DNA from: Bosea sp. Tri-49
Lineage (GTDB): Bacteria > Pseudomonadota > Alphaproteobacteria > Rhizobiales > Beijerinckiaceae
Assembly: GCF_003952665.1 (NCBI RefSeq)
Contig: NZ_CP017946.1
Coordinates: 3,658,001 to 3,722,000 of the forward strand
DNA: 64,000 bases
Direction of reading: 5' to 3'
The position numbers and the translations under genes were made by a program. Below the pieces are notes generated by a model. The model was not told the origin of the DNA and made no database searches. It saw only the letters and a program-made list of their open reading frames with translations. This document shows, in pieces, positions 61,160 to 64,000 of the stretch (the stretch's first letter is position 1; each line of letters opens with the position of its first letter).

Positions 61160-62437
61160 ATGGCGAGGAAGCTGCTTCTGGCCGCCCTGGCGGTCGCTGT
61201 CGTCGGTGCGCTTGGGGCTGGGGCCGTCTTCCTCGGTCTGTTCGAGCGCAGCGTGGTCGCCAGGGAGATCGAGCAGCCATTATCGGCCGAGCAGATGAAG
61301 GCGCTCGCCAAGCGCGGCGCCTATGTCGCCGTGGCTGCCGATTGCTATGCCTGCCATGTCGTCAAGGGCGGCGCACCCTGGGCCGGCGGGCTGCCGTTCG
61401 AGACGCCGCTCGGGACGATCTTCTCGACCAATATCTCGCCCGACAAGGAACATGGCATCGGCAACTGGACGCGCGCCGAATTCCACCGCGCTGTGCGCGA
61501 CGGCGTCGGCAAGCACGGTCATCTCTATCCGGCGATGCCCTACGCCTCCTATCGCAAGCTGACGGCTGATGATGTCGACGCCGTTTACGCCTTCCTGATG
61601 AGCCGCGAGCCGATGAAGGTGGCGAACAAGGCCAACCACATGCCGTTCCCGCTCAATATCCGGCAGGGACTGACCTTCTGGAATCTAGTCAACCTCTCCT
61701 CCGACACTAGGAGCGAGGTTGCCGGGCGCTCGGCGATGTGGAATCGCGGGCGTTACCTGACCGACGCGCTCGCCCATTGCGGCGAGTGCCATACGCCGCG
61801 CAACCTCGCCATGGGCATGAAGGAGAGCGCCTATCTCCAAGGCTCCGAGCTCGAAGGCGTGATCGCGCCGGATATCACCAAGGCCGGGCTGACGCAGATG
61901 GGCTTCGACCCGCTGGTGTTCGCGAGCTTCATGAAGTCAGGGATCTCGGCGCAGGGGGCGATGACCAACCAGATGTTCGAGGTCGTCCACTTCTCGACCC
62001 AGTATTTCACGGCCGACGACCTCGCGGCGATGTCGGCCTATCTCTTCGACCTCGACAAGCTGCCGGAGAGCGCGACCCCGCCGGCACCGCCGAAGCCGGT
62101 CGCGGTCTCCGCCGAGGTCGCGACATCGGCCCGCGCCAGCTATCTCGCCGTTTGCGCCAGCTGCCATGGCATCGAAGGGCAGGGCATCCCACATGTCGTG
62201 GTGCCGCTGGCGACCAATGCCTCGCTGCGGTTGGCGGATGCGCGCAACCTGAACAAGGTCATCCTGACCGGTATCCCGGCCCAGCGCTTCCCGGGGCTCG
62301 AACGGATGCAGCCCATGCCGGGCTTCGCTGCACACCTTTCCGATCAGCAGGTCGCCGACCTCTCCAACTGGCTGCGCGCGAACTGGGGCGGACAGCAGCC
62401 GAGCGTCACGGCGGACGAGGTCAAGCGGCTGCGCTGA
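61160..62437 (+). CDS. tri-haem c-type cytochrome, electron acceptor of the molybdenum hydroxylase
   Basis: A 425-residue periplasmic cytochrome with an N-terminal hydrophobic segment (residues 3-27) that may be an anchor. Three haem-binding motifs are seen: CYACH (62-66), CGECH (207-211) and CASCH (332-336), each followed by suitable Met-containing loops. It takes electrons from the iron-sulfur subunit and passes them to the respiratory chain in place of an FAD subunit. It starts four bases after the iron-sulfur gene's stop. Confidence 0.93.
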   Translation: MARKLLLAALAVAVVGALGAGAVFLGLFERSVVAREIEQPLSAEQMKALAKRGAYVAVAADCYACHVVKGGAPWAGGLPFETPLGTIFSTNISPDKEHGIGNWTRAEFHRAVRDGVGKHGHLYPAMPYASYRKLTADDVDAVYAFLMSREPMKVANKANHMPFPLNIRQGLTFWNLVNLSSDTRSEVAGRSAMWNRGRYLTDALAHCGECHTPRNLAMGMKESAYLQGSELEGVIAPDITKAGLTQMGFDPLVFASFMKSGISAQGAMTNQMFEVVHFSTQYFTADDLAAMSAYLFDLDKLPESATPPAPPKPVAVSAEVATSARASYLAVCASCHGIEGQGIPHVVVPLATNASLRLADARNLNKVILTGIPAQRFPGLERMQPMPGFAAHLSDQQVADLSNWLRANWGGQQPSVTADEVKRLR

Positions 62438-62448
62438 TCCTGAGCGCA
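62430..62448. terminator. hairpin overlapping the stop of the cytochrome gene
   Basis: TGCGCT (62430-62435) and AGCGCA (62443-62448) form a six-pair stem around the TGA stop, followed by a small CTCC/GGAG hairpin. It lies between convergent genes and may act on both. Confidence 0.4.
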
Positions 62449-62461
62449 CTCCGAAGGAGCC

Positions 62462-63376
62462 TCACGCGCTCTGGCGCGAGGCGGCCCGGATCGCTCGCGC
62501 CAGCAGCTCGGTTCCGGGACGCAAGGGACCATCGGCCCGCATCGTTAGCCCGACCGGCCCCAGCGTCTGCGTCGTGTCGACTGGCAGGGCGACCAGTGCT
62601 CCGTCGGTGAGGTCGTTGGCCACGACGCCGGCCGAGATGATCCAGACCGCGTCACTCGTCCGCAGGAAGGCGCGCGCGAACGCATCCGACACGGTTTCGA
62701 TCTGCCGGGGAACGGCATGCACGCCATTGGCGATCAACAGTCGGTCGACATAGGGCCGGATGATCGAGGCTGGAGGCGGCATCAGCACGAGATGGTCGAC
62801 GATCCGCTCCAGAACCGAGCCCGACGCCCGCGACAATGGATGCCCAGGGCGCACGACGAAGCGGACAGCCTCGGAGTAGAGATGCTCGAAGGATAGGCCG
62901 ACCATCAACTCGGTGGCCGCTAGCCGCCCGACCACGAGATCGAGCTCGCCCTGGCGAAGCTGTTCGAGGATCGCGGCGTTCTCGCCGGTGACGATCCGGA
63001 CCCGCCGCTCCGGCTGATCCTGCAAGAAGAGCTCGATCGCCCGCGGCATGATCAGCGACGACACCGTCGGCAGGGCGCCGACGCGGATCGGCTGAAGCTC
63101 GCCGGCGCGCCCGTCCGAAACAGAATCCAGACCCTGCCTGACCGAGACGAGCGCCGCCCCGGCATGGCGCAGGAAGACCTCGCCCTGATTGGTCAGCCGG
63201 ATGCCGCGGCCCTCGCGCTCATAGAGAGTGACATTGAGGCTCTCTTCAAGCTCACGCATCGTCTTGGTGACCGCGGGCTGGCTGACATGGAGCGCATGCG
63301 CCGCCTTCTGAACGCTCCTCTGCCGGGCGACCTCGACAAAGGCTTCAAGATGGCGGAGCTTGATTGGGAAGGTCAA
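62462..63376 (-). CDS. pcaQ: LysR-family regulator of the protocatechuate branch (PcaQ)
   Basis: A 304-residue LysR protein with the N-terminal LRHLEAFVEVARQRSVQKAAHALHVSQPAVTKTMRELEESLNVTLYEREGRGIRLTNQGEVFLRHAGAALV and a C-terminal domain typical of PcaQ. PcaQ activates pcaDCHGB in Agrobacterium and Sinorhizobium. The divergent pcaD gene and the palindrome 63380-63395 support it. The start must be TTG 63376: in-frame sequence upstream holds a stop six codons away and no ATG or GTG. Confidence 0.88.
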   Translation of the reverse strand: MTFPIKLRHLEAFVEVARQRSVQKAAHALHVSQPAVTKTMRELEESLNVTLYEREGRGIRLTNQGEVFLRHAGAALVSVRQGLDSVSDGRAGELQPIRVGALPTVSSLIMPRAIELFLQDQPERRVRIVTGENAAILEQLRQGELDLVVGRLAATELMVGLSFEHLYSEAVRFVVRPGHPLSRASGSVLERIVDHLVLMPPPASIIRPYVDRLLIANGVHAVPRQIETVSDAFARAFLRTSDAVWIISAGVVANDLTDGALVALPVDTTQTLGPVGLTMRADGPLRPGTELLARAIRAASRQSA

Positions 63377-63379
63377 ATC

Positions 63380-63395
63380 ATAACCTATAGGTTAT
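63380..63395. promoter_or_regulatory. PcaQ operator
   Basis: ATAACC-TATA-GGTTAT is a perfect 16-bp palindrome and matches the ATAACC-N4-GGTTAA consensus known for rhizobial PcaQ at 11 of 12 defined bases. It abuts the pcaQ start codon, so autoregulation is likely as well as activation of the rightward gene. Confidence 0.8.
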
Positions 63396-63471
63396 TTCTG
63401 AACGCAAAAATATCATTTTACATAACCAAACTGAAGCGTCATTTTTCGCGAAACGGGAGGATGGCAGCATC

Positions 63472-64000
63472 GTGTTCGCGCGTATCAACGGCGTTTGCCT
63501 GCATTATCGCCACGAGCCCGCGCCGGGTCGGCCGATGCTGGTCTTCATCAACTCGCTCGGGACGGATTTCCGCATCTGGCAGGATGTCGCTGACACACTG
63601 GCCAGCCAGTTTGGCTTTGTATTCTACGACAAGCGCGGCCATGGCCTGAGCGAGCTCGGCGATGCGCCCGCCAGCATCGAAACCTATGCAGCCGACCTGG
63701 CAGCTCTGCTCGACCATCTCGGCATCGAACGCGCGACGCTTTGCGGACTCTCGATCGGCGGGCTGATCGCGCAAAGCCTCTACAGGACGAAGCCCGGCCT
63801 GATCGAAAGACTGATCTTCTGCGACACGGCAGCCAAGATCGGTACGCCGCAGTCGTGGAACGATCGTATCGCGGCGACGCTGTCGACCGGCATCGCCAGC
63901 TTCGCCGACGGCGTGATGGAGAAGTGGTTCACCCCGGAATTCCACCGGCAGCGTGCAGCCGATCTCACCGGCTACAAGACCATGCTCTCCCGGCAATTAC
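63472..64000 (+). CDS. pcaD: 3-oxoadipate enol-lactonase (continues beyond window)
   Basis: The first 176 residues of an alpha/beta hydrolase. FINSLGTDFRIW, FYDKRGHGLSELGD and the intact nucleophile elbow CGLSIGGLIAQSL with Ser94 match PcaD, which hydrolyses 3-oxoadipate enol-lactone in the beta-ketoadipate pathway. The GTG start at 63472 follows GGGAGG. Position opposite pcaQ supports the call. The C-terminal catalytic His lies beyond the window. Confidence 0.88.
   Translation, partial: MFARINGVCLHYRHEPAPGRPMLVFINSLGTDFRIWQDVADTLASQFGFVFYDKRGHGLSELGDAPASIETYAADLAALLDHLGIERATLCGLSIGGLIAQSLYRTKPGLIERLIFCDTAAKIGTPQSWNDRIAATLSTGIASFADGVMEKWFTPEFHRQRAADLTGYKTMLSRQL

Overview
The window is a dense, high-GC stretch of bacterial chromosome that looks like an alphaproteobacterium of the Hyphomicrobiales (Rhizobiales). 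The pointers are Irr-type iron boxes (TTTAGA-N5-TCTAAA), a pcaQ gene divergent from pcaD with an ATAACC-N4-GGTTAT operator between them, many solute-binding-protein importers, and runs of ATGA-overlapped genes. A Bosea-like organism is my best guess, but the sequence alone does not prove the genus. I saw no rRNA, tRNA, insertion sequence, phage gene or CRISPR array.

Layout. (1) 1-3.2 kb: a truncated PotD-like binding-protein gene, a DUF3870 gene and a class III aminotransferase. Two facing transcription units here carry the same kind of 5' leader RNA, each ending in a strong terminator ahead of the first gene. (2) 3.2-18 kb: a long + strand catabolic run (HMG-CoA-lyase-like enzyme, two enoyl-CoA hydratases, CaiB-type CoA-transferase, acyl-CoA synthetase, nitronate-monooxygenase-like flavoprotein, TctC-type binding protein, aldehyde dehydrogenase, RidA, alpha/beta-fold protein, mandelate-racemase-type enzyme), then a dipeptide-type importer without its ATPases. 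(3) 18-36 kb: several mostly minus-strand operons around a GcvA-like LysR gene: two thiolase-like/DUF35 pairs, MmgE/PrpD, GST, enoyl-CoA hydratase, a two-subunit CoA-transferase, a CaiB-type pair, dienelactone hydrolase, and an ABC importer whose ATPase sits 13 kb from its permease. Five copies of one T-N11-A dyad precede these units, so I read them as one regulon for uptake and CoA-dependent breakdown of an unidentified acid. (4) 36-40.4 kb: dgdA/dgdR (2,2-dialkylglycine decarboxylase and its LysR regulator) and a fumarylacetoacetate-hydrolase-family gene paired with hpaH. (5) 40.4-57.7 kb: two complete siderophore uptake operons, each with a TonB receptor, binding protein, permease and ATPase. 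One is divergent from an AraC-type activator; the other is preceded by a FecI/FecR sigma/anti-sigma pair. Two siderophore-interacting proteins and a decayed permease remnant lie in the same block. (6) 57.8-62.4 kb: an exported three-subunit molybdenum hydroxylase with a tri-haem cytochrome. (7) 62.4-64 kb: pcaQ and the start of a pcaD gene (protocatechuate branch) running off the window.

How the genes work together. The first 36 kb appears devoted to importing organic acids or amino compounds and degrading them as CoA thioesters. Three alpha/beta-hydrolase-fold proteins there have Ala where the nucleophile should be, and both thiolase-like proteins lack the usual catalytic-Cys loop, so the actual reactions may not be those their family names suggest. 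The substrates cannot be read from the sequence.
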